NCBI RefSeq assembly: GCF_036884845.1
Contig: NZ_CP145732.1
Coordinates: 2,232,001-2,296,000, forward strand
Direction: 5' to 3'
From: Pseudomonas sp. MAG733B
GTDB taxonomy: Bacteria > Pseudomonadota > Gammaproteobacteria > Pseudomonadales > Pseudomonadaceae
Length of the DNA: 64,000 nt
Part shown: positions 29,186 to 37,493 of the stretch, in pieces
Layout of the letters: every line of letters begins with the position of its first letter
How positions within the stretch are numbered: the stretch's first letter is position 1
Program-made: the position numbers and the translations under genes
The notes under the pieces: generated by a model
The model's database searches: none
What the model was told of the DNA's origin: nothing
What the model saw: only the letters and a program-made list of their open reading frames with translations

Positions 29186-30609
29186 TATACCTGCCTTAGG
29201 TCTTGCAAACGCTTCGCCAGAAAGGCGAGGCTGCTCATGAAAACAGCAAGCAGGAGCAGGGGGACAGCTGCACCTTTCATGCTGTGAGTTAAAGTTGTCA
29301 GGAAAACCCCGATGCCTACGCCGAACCAGGGCAATAGCCCGATTACTGAGTGTCGGAGTGAGGAAGACAGGAGTATACCGTTACGGACGTCGACAATTAC
29401 GACAGCCAGTAATTGAGAAATGAACCATGCCCACCCGATTTCTCTAGTTGCTTCGCCCTGGAAGATGAGCAGGGTGACAGCGCCAGCAACAAGAGAGGAT
29501 AAATTAATCAGAAGTGCGGCGCCTGCATCTTTCTGTGCTTGCAAAAACTCGTACCCAAGGCGTACATGGCCGGACATGCAGATCCCGGCAAGCAACCCGG
29601 CAGCATACGGAGCTGCATCTTGCAGTGCCGGGAACCACAGGGTTAGCACGGGATAGATGGCGAGACCGGCAAGCGTGAGCGCACCGTAGGTCAGTGCACT
29701 GCCCAGATTCAGGTAAGGCAGCATGCCTTGCAGCCAGACCTTTCTTTGCGGATCAGCCAGCCACTGGCATATTTTTGGATAAACCAGAACCGGGTAGAGC
29801 GTCGCAATGAACCAGATCTTGTTCAGCACGTCGTAGACAGACCTGTACTTGCCCAGGGTTTCGGCGCCATACACGTGGCTCACATAGATGGATATGAACT
29901 CGGTCGCGAGTACCAGCAGCAGTGCGACGCCAACGATCGGTGCCGCTTGCCGGTAAAGAGTGGTCACCAATGACCACGCCATCGGTGCGAGGGGCTCCAT
30001 TTCCTGTTTGCGCCAGAACAACCACAGAATCAGATAGTCAGGAATCTTCCTGAGGACGACGGCAACAAGAACCCATTCGATCTGTTGTGTTGTAGCGGCA
30101 ACAACCGCCACAGCGAAGAAGCGACTTAGTTGAATGCACAGTTGATATTGCGCATAGATAAAGTGGCGTGCACGCAACACATTCAACATCTGAAAATACT
30201 GGCCCGGTAACGCCAGAACGTATTCGACCGCCGCTGCGGCACCGATCCAGTACGCCAAGTTCAATTGAGCAGTGCGCAGGGGGAATACGACAGATACGCC
30301 CTGTGCAATCAATGGGGTTGCCAACAGCAACGATATGCCTGCGATGATGTAAGCCGTGCGGAAGGAATTGACGAGCTGCGCGCGCTGCTCTTCTTTCGCC
30401 GAATAAATGGCGCTTACCGCCGATTTCGATAATGCCGAATCGAGGAACAGCAGAGTACTGGAGAGAATGATATAGACGGAATAAAACCCATAGCCTTGGA
30501 AACCGATGTAGTGAACAACAATCGGAATAATCAAAATATTTAAGAGAAAATTCAGGCCATTGGCCGAGTACAGCGCAAGGGATTTTTTCAACCAGCTATT
30601 CAATTCCAT
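29185..30609 (-). CDS. wzx: O-unit flippase (Wzx)
   Basis: A polytopic protein of about 474 residues with 12-14 predicted helices, of the polysaccharide/MOP exporter type. It begins MELNSWLKKSLALYSANGLN. It would move lipid-linked O-units to the periplasmic face for Wzy. I took the ATG at 30609 because the flippase-like sequence starts there. Its AGGGAG is immediately adjacent to the codon, so the in-frame ATG at 30654 (15 residues longer, no visible ribosome site) remains possible. It is the first gene of the leftward operon. Confidence 0.85.
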   Translation of the reverse strand: MELNSWLKKSLALYSANGLNFLLNILIIPIVVHYIGFQGYGFYSVYIILSSTLLFLDSALSKSAVSAIYSAKEEQRAQLVNSFRTAYIIAGISLLLATPLIAQGVSVVFPLRTAQLNLAYWIGAAAAVEYVLALPGQYFQMLNVLRARHFIYAQYQLCIQLSRFFAVAVVAATTQQIEWVLVAVVLRKIPDYLILWLFWRKQEMEPLAPMAWSLVTTLYRQAAPIVGVALLLVLATEFISIYVSHVYGAETLGKYRSVYDVLNKIWFIATLYPVLVYPKICQWLADPQRKVWLQGMLPYLNLGSALTYGALTLAGLAIYPVLTLWFPALQDAAPYAAGLLAGICMSGHVRLGYEFLQAQKDAGAALLINLSSLVAGAVTLLIFQGEATREIGWAWFISQLLAVVIVDVRNGILLSSSLRHSVIGLLPWFGVGIGVFLTTLTHSMKGAAVPLLLLAVFMSSLAFLAKRLQDLRQV

Positions 30610-31475
30610 CTCCCTATGCCGAATACGTAATGTTCTCAACGCTCCGGTTTCCATCCGGAAATGGTCTGGATCGCAAATTTTGTTGTGGTTAATGGGTCAT
30701 TGGAAGCAGTTCCTTGCAAAGCTTCCATCTATCTACAGGCCAGCGGCACGCAAGGCAGGGCTTCCAGGCCGTGGAGGCGCACAGGGTTGCATGCAGTAAC
30801 GCAGCACAGGCTGGAGGGTGTGGAATGATACTGTATGGAGCGGTTCTGGCAAGTAGCAGAAGTCGACGGAGCTCTTGCAGACCGCAACCTTGGCGACCAA
30901 CGGAGGACATGCTTATGCAGATGGCACGGCGGTGCAAGTTGTGCTTAGGAGAAACCGATGATTCAGCAGTTGTTACGCAAAACGTCAGAGACTTCGGTTG
31001 GTCCGCGCGCCGACAAGTGCCAAATGGGGAGGGGGGACTTGTTTTCAGTCAAGGTAAAAGAGTTTGCAGCACTGTCCGTTGCTTGGCGGGTGAAAATATG
31101 GTTGTCATAATTTTTCGCGTTTTGCTGTCTGCATCTAGCTCATCTGTCTGAAACGATGGTGCCGGAAATGGTATAACGAGCCATCAGTTGGTTAGAACCC
31201 TGCTTCTACCGGTAGTGTCGGATTTGAGATTTGACACGTCGATTTCTATCGGCCTGTCGTGACACCTACTGACGCAATGAGTATTCGGTCATAATGTATG
31301 CCTCCAGGCTTCAGGTGCATATGGCTACTTATTTGCCGCTATCGGTGGCTGTAAGTGGTGATTTGTCATGCCTGTATCGACAGGTCGTGTTCGGATCGCT
31401 CAACGGGAAAATTATCTGTCATCGCGTGAGCACCCTTGATCGCACATGCTCCTCCATCCAACGTCGGGTCAACAA
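30610..31475. other. long divergent intergenic region of the O-antigen locus
   Basis: About 866 bases separate the two divergent polysaccharide operons. No gene of recognisable family is present. The stretch 31080-31475 is richer in A+T. It must carry the promoters of both operons, but no confident hexamer pair was found. One small open frame with a good ribosome site is listed separately. Confidence 0.6.
30958..31110 (+). CDS. possible small protein, unknown
   Basis: An open frame of 50 codons starts with ATG at 30958, six bases after AGGAG (30947-30951). It begins MIQQLLRKTSETSVG. Codon use is not strongly Pseudomonas-like and no family is recognised. The only support is the ribosome site, and it may be chance. 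Confidence 0.18.
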   Translation: MIQQLLRKTSETSVGPRADKCQMGRGDLFSVKVKEFAALSVAWRVKIWLS

Positions 31476-32072
31476 ATGTTCAAACGATTCATCGATATCA
31501 TTGCTTCATTGGCTGCACTCATTCTCCTGTCTCCAGTGATGGCCGTCGTTGCCTGGAATATTCGCAAAAAACTGGGCTCACCGGTTCTGTTCAGGCAGGT
31601 TCGTCCCGGGCGCGATGGAAAACCATTCGAAATGGTGAAGTTCAGGACAATGCGCGATGCGGTCGATAGCAAGGGTAATCCCTTGGCCGACTCTGAGCGA
31701 ATGACCCCGTTTGGCAGCTTTCTTCGTTCCAGCAGCCTGGATGAACTGCCTGAGTTGTGGAATGTCTTTAAAGGAGAGATGAGCCTGGTGGGACCTCGAC
31801 CGTTGCTCATGGAATATCTGCCGCTCTATAGCTCCGAGCAGATGCGCCGGCATGAAGCCCGTCCAGGTGTGACCGGATGGGCACAGGTCAATGGACGTAA
31901 CGCGTTGAGTTGGGAAGAAAAATTCAAGTTGGATGTCTGGTATGTCGATAACCAATCCTTGAAGCTCGATTTCAAGATTCTTTTCATGACTGTAAAGAAG
32001 GTTGTTTTCAAAGAGGGCATCAGTGCGAGTGGTGAAGCCACCATGTCCAAGTTCACTGGTAATAAACAATGA
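31476..32072 (+). CDS. PglC-like initiating phosphoglycosyl transferase
   Basis: A 198-residue monotopic phosphoglycosyl transferase. One N-terminal membrane helix (about 5-28) precedes the compact catalytic domain with KFRTMRD, SLDELPELWNVFKGEM, SLVGPRPLLMEYLPLY and RPGVTGWAQVNGRNALSW. These match PglC of Campylobacter along its length. PglC moves di-N-acetylbacillosamine 1-phosphate onto undecaprenyl phosphate. P. aeruginosa loci normally use the unrelated polytopic WbpL at this step. The ATG at 31476 starts the family sequence. The gene overlaps the next by four bases (ATGA). Confidence 0.93.
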   Translation: MFKRFIDIIASLAALILLSPVMAVVAWNIRKKLGSPVLFRQVRPGRDGKPFEMVKFRTMRDAVDSKGNPLADSERMTPFGSFLRSSSLDELPELWNVFKGEMSLVGPRPLLMEYLPLYSSEQMRRHEARPGVTGWAQVNGRNALSWEEKFKLDVWYVDNQSLKLDFKILFMTVKKVVFKEGISASGEATMSKFTGNKQ

Positions 32073-32695
32073 AAAAACTGGCGGTTCTCGGGGCGAGCGG
32101 ACATGGGAAGGTCGTAGCTGATACTGCGCAATGCTGCGGCTGGGACCTCGTGGATTTTTACGATGATGCCTGGCCCGATATCGAGCGCAATGGCGCTTGG
32201 CGCGTAGTGGGTGATTCGGCGGCGTTGTACACTCGATTCCAGGATTACCAGGGCGTCATTGTCGCAATTGGCAACAATGCGGTGAGACATCAGAAACTTG
32301 TGGATTTGATCGACGCTGCGGCACCGGTTGTGTCATTGATTCATCCTGCGGCAGTTGTGAGCCAATACGCTAGCATTGGCCCAGGGTCTGTTGTTTTTGC
32401 TGGCGCAGTGGTCAATGCAGACGCGAAAATCGGCCTCGGCGCAATCCTCAATACCGGTTGCAGTGTCGATCACGATTGTGTGCTGGGCGACTCTGTCCAT
32501 ATCAGTCCTGGCGCTAGATTGGCCGGTGCTGTCAACGTCGGTGAGCGCAGCTGGATTGGAATCGGTGCCTGTGTAAAACAGTTGATCAAGGTTGGGCGTG
32601 ACGTCATTGTCGGTGCTGGTGCAGCAGTGGTCAGTGATGTGACGGATAGTGTGGTGGTTGCAGGCGTTCCTGCCAGGATCCTTCCAGCTGTTTGA
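32069..32695 (+). CDS. PglD-like UDP-4-amino-sugar N-acetyltransferase
   Basis: A 208-residue protein with an N-terminal Rossmann-like UDP-binding part (LAVLGASGHGKVVADTA) and a left-handed beta-helix of hexapeptide repeats. The catalytic base is probably the His in CSVDHDCVLGD. It would acetylate UDP-4-amino-4,6-dideoxy-GlcNAc to UDP-di-N-acetylbacillosamine. Neighbours encoding PglC-, PglE- and WbpM-like proteins complete that short pathway. Confidence 0.92.
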   Translation: MKKLAVLGASGHGKVVADTAQCCGWDLVDFYDDAWPDIERNGAWRVVGDSAALYTRFQDYQGVIVAIGNNAVRHQKLVDLIDAAAPVVSLIHPAAVVSQYASIGPGSVVFAGAVVNADAKIGLGAILNTGCSVDHDCVLGDSVHISPGARLAGAVNVGERSWIGIGACVKQLIKVGRDVIVGAGAAVVSDVTDSVVVAGVPARILPAV

Positions 32696-32786
32696 GCAGA
32701 AATTGGCTACGCTGAAAGTGATGCCGAAACGGATGTAATTGATTGATTTTTTTGATTCTTCATCTTGAAACTAATGGGTGTGGGCT

Positions 32787-33965
32787 GTGTTGAACTCTCC
32801 TTTTTCTCCTTGGCCTTCTTTTTCCGAAGAAGAAGCCAATGCAGTACGTGACGTCATTCTTTCCAATAAAGTCAATTACTGGACCGGGCAGGAGTGCCGT
32901 GAGTTCGAGAAGGAGTTCGCTGCCTGGAGCGAAACCAAGTATGCCATCGCTCTGGCGAATGGCACTGTCGCTCTGGATCTCGCGTTTCAGGCATTGGGGA
33001 TCGGTGCAGGGGATGAAGTCATTGTCACCTCCAGAACCTTCCTTGCCTCGGTATCGAGCATTGTCAATGCCGGTGCAACACCCGTTTTTGCCGATGTAGA
33101 CGCTGACTCACAAAATATCACCGCGCAGACCATTGCCGCGGTACTGACACCTCGCACCCGGGCGATTGTCTGTGTCCATCTGGCAGGTTGGCCTTGTGAC
33201 ATGGATCCGATCATGGCCCTGGCCGAGAAACACGACCTCAAGGTGATCGAAGATTGCGCCCAGGCGCATGGCGCGAAGTACCAAGGGCGCGCGCTGGGTT
33301 CTATTGGTCATGTCGGAGCGTGGTCGTTCTGCCAGGACAAGATCATGACCACCGGCGGTGAAGGTGGAATGGTCACGACCAACGATCGTGATTTGTGGTC
33401 GGATATGTGGTCCTACAAGGACCATGGCAAAAGCTGGGAAGCTGTTTACGAGCGTGAGCACGCTCCCGGTTTTCGTTGGGTGCACGAAAGTTTCGGTACT
33501 AATTGGCGGATGCTGGAAGTGCAAGGAGTGCTGGGGCGTATTCAGTTGCGTCGCATGTCTCAATGGCAGGAAGTGCGATTGGCCAATGCCGGAAGAATCT
33601 GGGCTGCCGCTGATCAGCTGAAAGGACTGCGAGTGCCTGCCATCCCGCAGGATTGCTTGCATGCAGCTTACAAATGTTATGTGTTCGTCGAGCCGGAGGC
33701 ATTGAAGGCCGATTGGACACGGGACCGAATTCTCAACGAGATCGTTGCGCGGGGCGTTCCGTGTTTCTCGGGTTCGTGTTCAGAGGTCTATTTGGAAAAA
33801 GCGTTCGACAACACGCCATGGCGACCTGTGGAACGCCTGCCGGTTGCCAAGGCATTGGGTGAGACAAGTTTGATGTTCATGGTGCATCCGACGCTGACGC
33901 CCGCAGAAATTGACAAGACGTGCAACGTTTTGCGTGACGTCATGTTGGAAGCGTCAGCTGGTTGA
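32787..33965 (+). CDS. PglE-like PLP aminotransferase (DegT/DnrJ/EryC1)
   Basis: A 392-residue sugar aminotransferase. The PLP lysine is in SFCQDKIMTTGGEGG, and ANGTVALDLAFQALG and EDCAQAHGAKYQG are family signatures. It should aminate the 4-keto sugar made by WbpM. The start is GTG at 32787 (MLNSPFSPWPSF), matching related proteins. A GTG at 32778 would add three residues. There is a 91-base gap from the acetyltransferase gene and 214 bases to wbpM. Confidence 0.9.
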   Translation: MLNSPFSPWPSFSEEEANAVRDVILSNKVNYWTGQECREFEKEFAAWSETKYAIALANGTVALDLAFQALGIGAGDEVIVTSRTFLASVSSIVNAGATPVFADVDADSQNITAQTIAAVLTPRTRAIVCVHLAGWPCDMDPIMALAEKHDLKVIEDCAQAHGAKYQGRALGSIGHVGAWSFCQDKIMTTGGEGGMVTTNDRDLWSDMWSYKDHGKSWEAVYEREHAPGFRWVHESFGTNWRMLEVQGVLGRIQLRRMSQWQEVRLANAGRIWAAADQLKGLRVPAIPQDCLHAAYKCYVFVEPEALKADWTRDRILNEIVARGVPCFSGSCSEVYLEKAFDNTPWRPVERLPVAKALGETSLMFMVHPTLTPAEIDKTCNVLRDVMLEASAG

Positions 33966-34179
33966 ATTTTCGATTACGCTTTCGTCTTGCAAGGCTTATC
34001 GAGAATCGAAAGCCTGTATGAAGCGAAAGCGTATTTAAAGCAGAGCCGTTTTAGGATGAAGCTGGCGGCAGGCGTAATTTGAATAGAGGCCGATCTCCAA
34101 TAGCGAGCCGTTTGATCCTGAAATCCATGATCAACAGATCGCTATCGGTTCAAGCACGGCCCAGGTTTACGAGGGAGTT

Positions 34180-36174
34180 ATGGAAAAAGCACGGGCATTC
34201 TTGCTAGGGCTGTCGCGCAGGAGAAAACGGCTGATTCAGGTCACCTGCGATGTGCTGCTGGTCTGGCTTGCACTATGGATGGCATTTGTCGTGCGCCTTG
34301 GCATCGATGATCTGATCAATCCGTTGGAAGGGCATCGTTGGCTTTTTATCAGTGCTCCGATCGTTGCAATTCCCATGTTTATTCGTTTCGGGATGTATCG
34401 CGCGGTCATGCGTTATTTCGGTAACGATGCGCTTATTGCCATCATCAAGGCTGTCAGCTTGTCGTCACTGTTACTCGCAGTCGTGGTTTATTGGTATAGC
34501 AATCACGAAACCGTGGTCCCTCGTTCGATCATTTTCAACTATTGGTGGCTGAGCTTGGTGTTGATCGGCGGGCTGCGCTTGGGAATGCGTCAATACTTCC
34601 TGGGTGACTGGTTTTCAGCGGCTCAACACGTACCTTTCACGAATCGGGACGACGGTTTGCCCAAAGTGGCCATTTACGGGGCCGGGGCTGCTGGCAATCA
34701 GTTGGCGGTAGCTTTGCGGATGGGCCGCGTGATGCGTCCTGTTGCATTCATCGATGATGATCGCAGTATCGCCCACCGGGTTATTTCGGGGCTGCAGGTC
34801 TACACCCCGAAACACATACAGCAGATGATTGACGAAACAGGCGCGCAGGAAATCCTGTTGGCAGTGCCTTCTGCTACCCGAGGTCGGCGTCGCGAGATAC
34901 TCAATTTCCTTGAGGCTTTTCCGCTGCATGTGCGCAGCGTTCCCGGTTTCATGGACTTGGCCAGTGGGCGGGTAAAGGTCGACGATATTCAGGAAGTGGA
35001 CATTGCCGACTTGCTAGGCCGCGATGCAGTGCCGGCGCAAGGCGATTTGCTCGAACATTGCATCAAGAACCAATCGGTTCTGGTCACTGGCGCGGGCGGA
35101 TCCATTGGTTCGGAACTTTGTCGCCAGATCCTGTCACTGCATCCGACGACCCTTATTTTGTTCGAACACAGCGAGTTCAATCTCTACAGCATTCTGTCGG
35201 AGCTGGAACAGCGAATCGCTCGAGAGTCGTTATCGGTGCGCCTGTTGCCTATTTTGGGCTCCGTGCGCAATCAGGACAAACTTCTGGATGTGATGAAAAC
35301 CTGGCATGTGGATACGGTGTATCACGCGGCAGCGTACAAGCACGTGCCGATGGTCGAACACAACATCGCGGAAGGCGTGCTCAACAATGTGATTGGCACG
35401 CTGAATACTGCGCAAGCGGCCCTTCAGACCGGTGTGTCGAATTTTGTGCTGATTTCCACGGACAAGGCTGTTCGACCTACGAATGTAATGGGTAGTACCA
35501 AGCGCTTGGCCGAACTTACATTGCAGGCATTGAGCCGGGAAGTGGCGCCGGTGATGTTTGGTGATAAAACCAACGTGTCCCGAGTCAACAAAACCCGGTT
35601 TACCATGGTGCGATTTGGCAATGTGCTCGGGTCCTCCGGTTCGGTCATTCCCTTGTTTCACAAACAGATCAAGTCGGGTGGACCGTTGACGGTCACTCAC
35701 CCGAAAATCACCCGTTATTTCATGACCATTCCAGAAGCTGCGCAGTTGGTGATCCAGGCCGGATCAATGGGGCAGGGCGGCGACGTGTTTGTGCTGGATA
35801 TGGGGGAACCGGTCAAAATCGTCGAGCTCGCGGAGAAAATGATTCATCTTTCCGGGTTGAGCGTTCGATCGGAAAAGAACCAGCATGGCGATATTTCCAT
35901 TCAGTTCACAGGGCTGCGCCCAGGCGAAAAGCTTTACGAAGAGCTATTGATCGGCGACAACGTGGCGACAACACAACACCCGATGATCATGACCGCCAAT
36001 GAAGATTATCTGAGTTGGGACGTGCTGAAGGTAAGACTGACCGAGTTGTTGTTGGCTGTAGAACACGATGATTATTCGCAGGTGCGCCAGCTTTTGCGAG
36101 ACACAGTCAGTGGCTACACCCCGGATGGTGAGATCGTGGACTGGATCTATCAGCAGCGACGCCTCGAACCTTGA
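34180..36174 (+). CDS. wbpM: UDP-GlcNAc inverting/retaining 4,6-dehydratase WbpM
   Basis: A 664-residue membrane-anchored nucleotide-sugar dehydratase. Four N-terminal helices (about 20-145) are followed by a first NAD-binding-like domain (YGAGAAGNQLAVAL). The catalytic SDR domain follows (TGAGGSIGSELCRQIL, STDKAVRPTNVMGSTKR). The usual catalytic Tyr is replaced by Met (M-x3-K), as known for WbpM/FlaA1 enzymes. It makes UDP-4-keto-6-deoxy-GlcNAc, the first step to QuiNAc4NAc here. GAGGGAG precedes the ATG. wbpM marks the right end of Pseudomonas O-antigen loci, and a terminator follows. Confidence 0.97.
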   Translation: MEKARAFLLGLSRRRKRLIQVTCDVLLVWLALWMAFVVRLGIDDLINPLEGHRWLFISAPIVAIPMFIRFGMYRAVMRYFGNDALIAIIKAVSLSSLLLAVVVYWYSNHETVVPRSIIFNYWWLSLVLIGGLRLGMRQYFLGDWFSAAQHVPFTNRDDGLPKVAIYGAGAAGNQLAVALRMGRVMRPVAFIDDDRSIAHRVISGLQVYTPKHIQQMIDETGAQEILLAVPSATRGRRREILNFLEAFPLHVRSVPGFMDLASGRVKVDDIQEVDIADLLGRDAVPAQGDLLEHCIKNQSVLVTGAGGSIGSELCRQILSLHPTTLILFEHSEFNLYSILSELEQRIARESLSVRLLPILGSVRNQDKLLDVMKTWHVDTVYHAAAYKHVPMVEHNIAEGVLNNVIGTLNTAQAALQTGVSNFVLISTDKAVRPTNVMGSTKRLAELTLQALSREVAPVMFGDKTNVSRVNKTRFTMVRFGNVLGSSGSVIPLFHKQIKSGGPLTVTHPKITRYFMTIPEAAQLVIQAGSMGQGGDVFVLDMGEPVKIVELAEKMIHLSGLSVRSEKNQHGDISIQFTGLRPGEKLYEELLIGDNVATTQHPMIMTANEDYLSWDVLKVRLTELLLAVEHDDYSQVRQLLRDTVSGYTPDGEIVDWIYQQRRLEP

Positions 36175-36182
36175 TTATTTCA

Positions 36183-36205
36183 CCTGCTTCGACAAGCAGG
36201 TTTTT
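36183..36205 (+). terminator. intrinsic terminator after wbpM
   Basis: CCTGCTT and AAGCAGG form a perfect 7-bp stem with a CGAC loop, followed by five T. It starts nine bases after the wbpM stop. Confidence 0.9.
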
Positions 36206-36277
36206 GACAGGCTTCAGCTTCATCAATTTTTTAGAGCGGCTTCGAAAAGCTGCTTTCTTAAATTGATGTTGTCACAT

Positions 36278-36397
36278 ATGGCGGCTATTTCTGTTCTTTA
36301 ATTTTTGCTGTCCAGCACAGTTTCTCTGTAGCGACTATTGCCGTTTGGCTAGCAATACTGAAACTTTCAATGCGTCAGTGGTAACGGAAGCTTTTTG
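36278..36397 (+). pseudogene. decayed 5' part of a second comEA copy
   Basis: This stretch aligns with the start of the intact comEA gene at 44767. Shared blocks include GGCTATTTCT (36283-36292 against 44776-44785), and the upstream flank shares TTTTTGACAGGCT (36201-36213 against 44681-44693). Small deletions shift the frame, and a TAA appears within about eight codons. The copy ends near the equivalent of codon 40, where a deletion of about 520 bases joins it to an SDR remnant. Confidence 0.8.
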
Positions 36398-36614
36398 AGT
36401 TGTTGTCGGTCGCTCGCGATCGGCAGCGGCTAGATGAGGCGGCGGATAGATTCGTGCCACGTGCGGCGTGCAGGTCGAAGTGCTGAACACGGATCCGACA
36501 CAGAATGAGTGTACTCAGGCTCGAGCAGCGCCTGCGCAGCAATTCGAGCATCAACTTGTTGTTGAACAATGGCTGGCGTGGCGGCGGATGGTTTGATAGC
36601 TAATGTCGATAGCA
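36398..36614 (+). pseudogene. decayed internal fragment of a second SDR copy
   Basis: The sequence aligns with codons about 33-105 of the intact SDR gene at 45312. Identical or near-identical blocks include GATGAGGCGGC, CAGGTCGAAGTGCT (36471-36484 against 45483-45496) and GCGGATGGTTT. Stops and frameshifts interrupt it. Together with the comEA remnant it is a degenerate, internally deleted duplicate of the comEA-SDR pair on the far side of the 37.5-44.5 kb cassette. Confidence 0.85.
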
Positions 36615-37493
36615 GAATTTCAATGCTTATATTTGATGAGGTAGGTGCGCGGTTTTTTTCATAGGCAACGGAATGAATTCAGGTTGAAACCCCCGGCTTT
36701 TCTGCGCTTACACCGAATCTAATTGTAGATAAGGTTAGCGTTGAGGTTATGGTTGAGGGCGAGCTGGCGATCGAAACACTGGGCTGGGCGCACTCTTGAA
36801 AGACCTGAGTCTTGAAAGATATGGAATAGGGATGGCATGTGGCTGCACGAGGTGCCCACGTAAAAGACTAGAACGGTGACACTTAAAAGTAAGTACGTAC
36901 CTTGTCCAAGCGTTACGGGGTGGGCCAGATGACTTGGTCGGACGCTTACGCGTCGATGACAACAGCCTCTTGGGTGGCGATGGCGCCGAGGAATTCCGTC
37001 GGATGCGGATGTCCTTCCCAGAAAGTGAGGCGTAACGAAAAACACCACGGCACCGGATGAGAATATGCCTGATTGTATTGACGTAACCATGGTTTCACCA
37101 CAATCAAAATTGATCTTTTCAACCAAGCTTGCGGGCCATTGTTTGCCAGATATGGGATAACTTTCTCAATAAAATGGCTTGTTATCCGAGCGCCTGTCTT
37201 CGAAGGCTAATAGCCTCGCGAGACCCTGCTACCTGCGCGCGTGTAGTTGACAGCTTCGCCAAAACCCTCACCGACTGGAAAAGCACGATGCATCAATTTT
37301 CCATTCGCTACGAGGATTGCTTCACCCAGTCGTACATCTAGTTTATGATTGTGCCGCCTGAACGTGATCCATTTTCTTGCGGCTCACTCCTCCGATCGTT
37401 ACCCGGTTCTACTTCGTTGGGCAGCAAATGACCGTCGGCTTCTCGCGTTGACACCAATTACCTACCCCAAGCGTATTGTGAATATTAGATAAG
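36615..37493. other. low-GC junk-like region before the decoration cassette
   Basis: No intact gene is recognised in about 880 bases. A minus-strand frame without a start, from about 37200 down to the stop at 36946, reads WLRQYNQAY in part, vaguely like transposase ends. A plus-strand frame ending at 37341 reads FAKTLTDWKSTMHQFSIRYE. Neither is assignable with confidence. Base composition and short broken frames suggest decayed acquired DNA. The cassette promoter should lie at its right end. Confidence 0.5.

Noticed and set aside
31208..31218. ops/JUMPstart-like sequence (CCGGTAGTGT) before the PglC-like gene
   Set aside because: Only about 8 of 11 bases match the GGCGGTAGCGT core, and no further JUMPstart similarity was convincing. 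Chance is likely.
36375..36569. Minus-strand 64-codon open frame after wbpM
   Set aside because: It is the antisense of the decayed SDR fragment. The intact SDR gives a similar antisense frame at 45207-45542.
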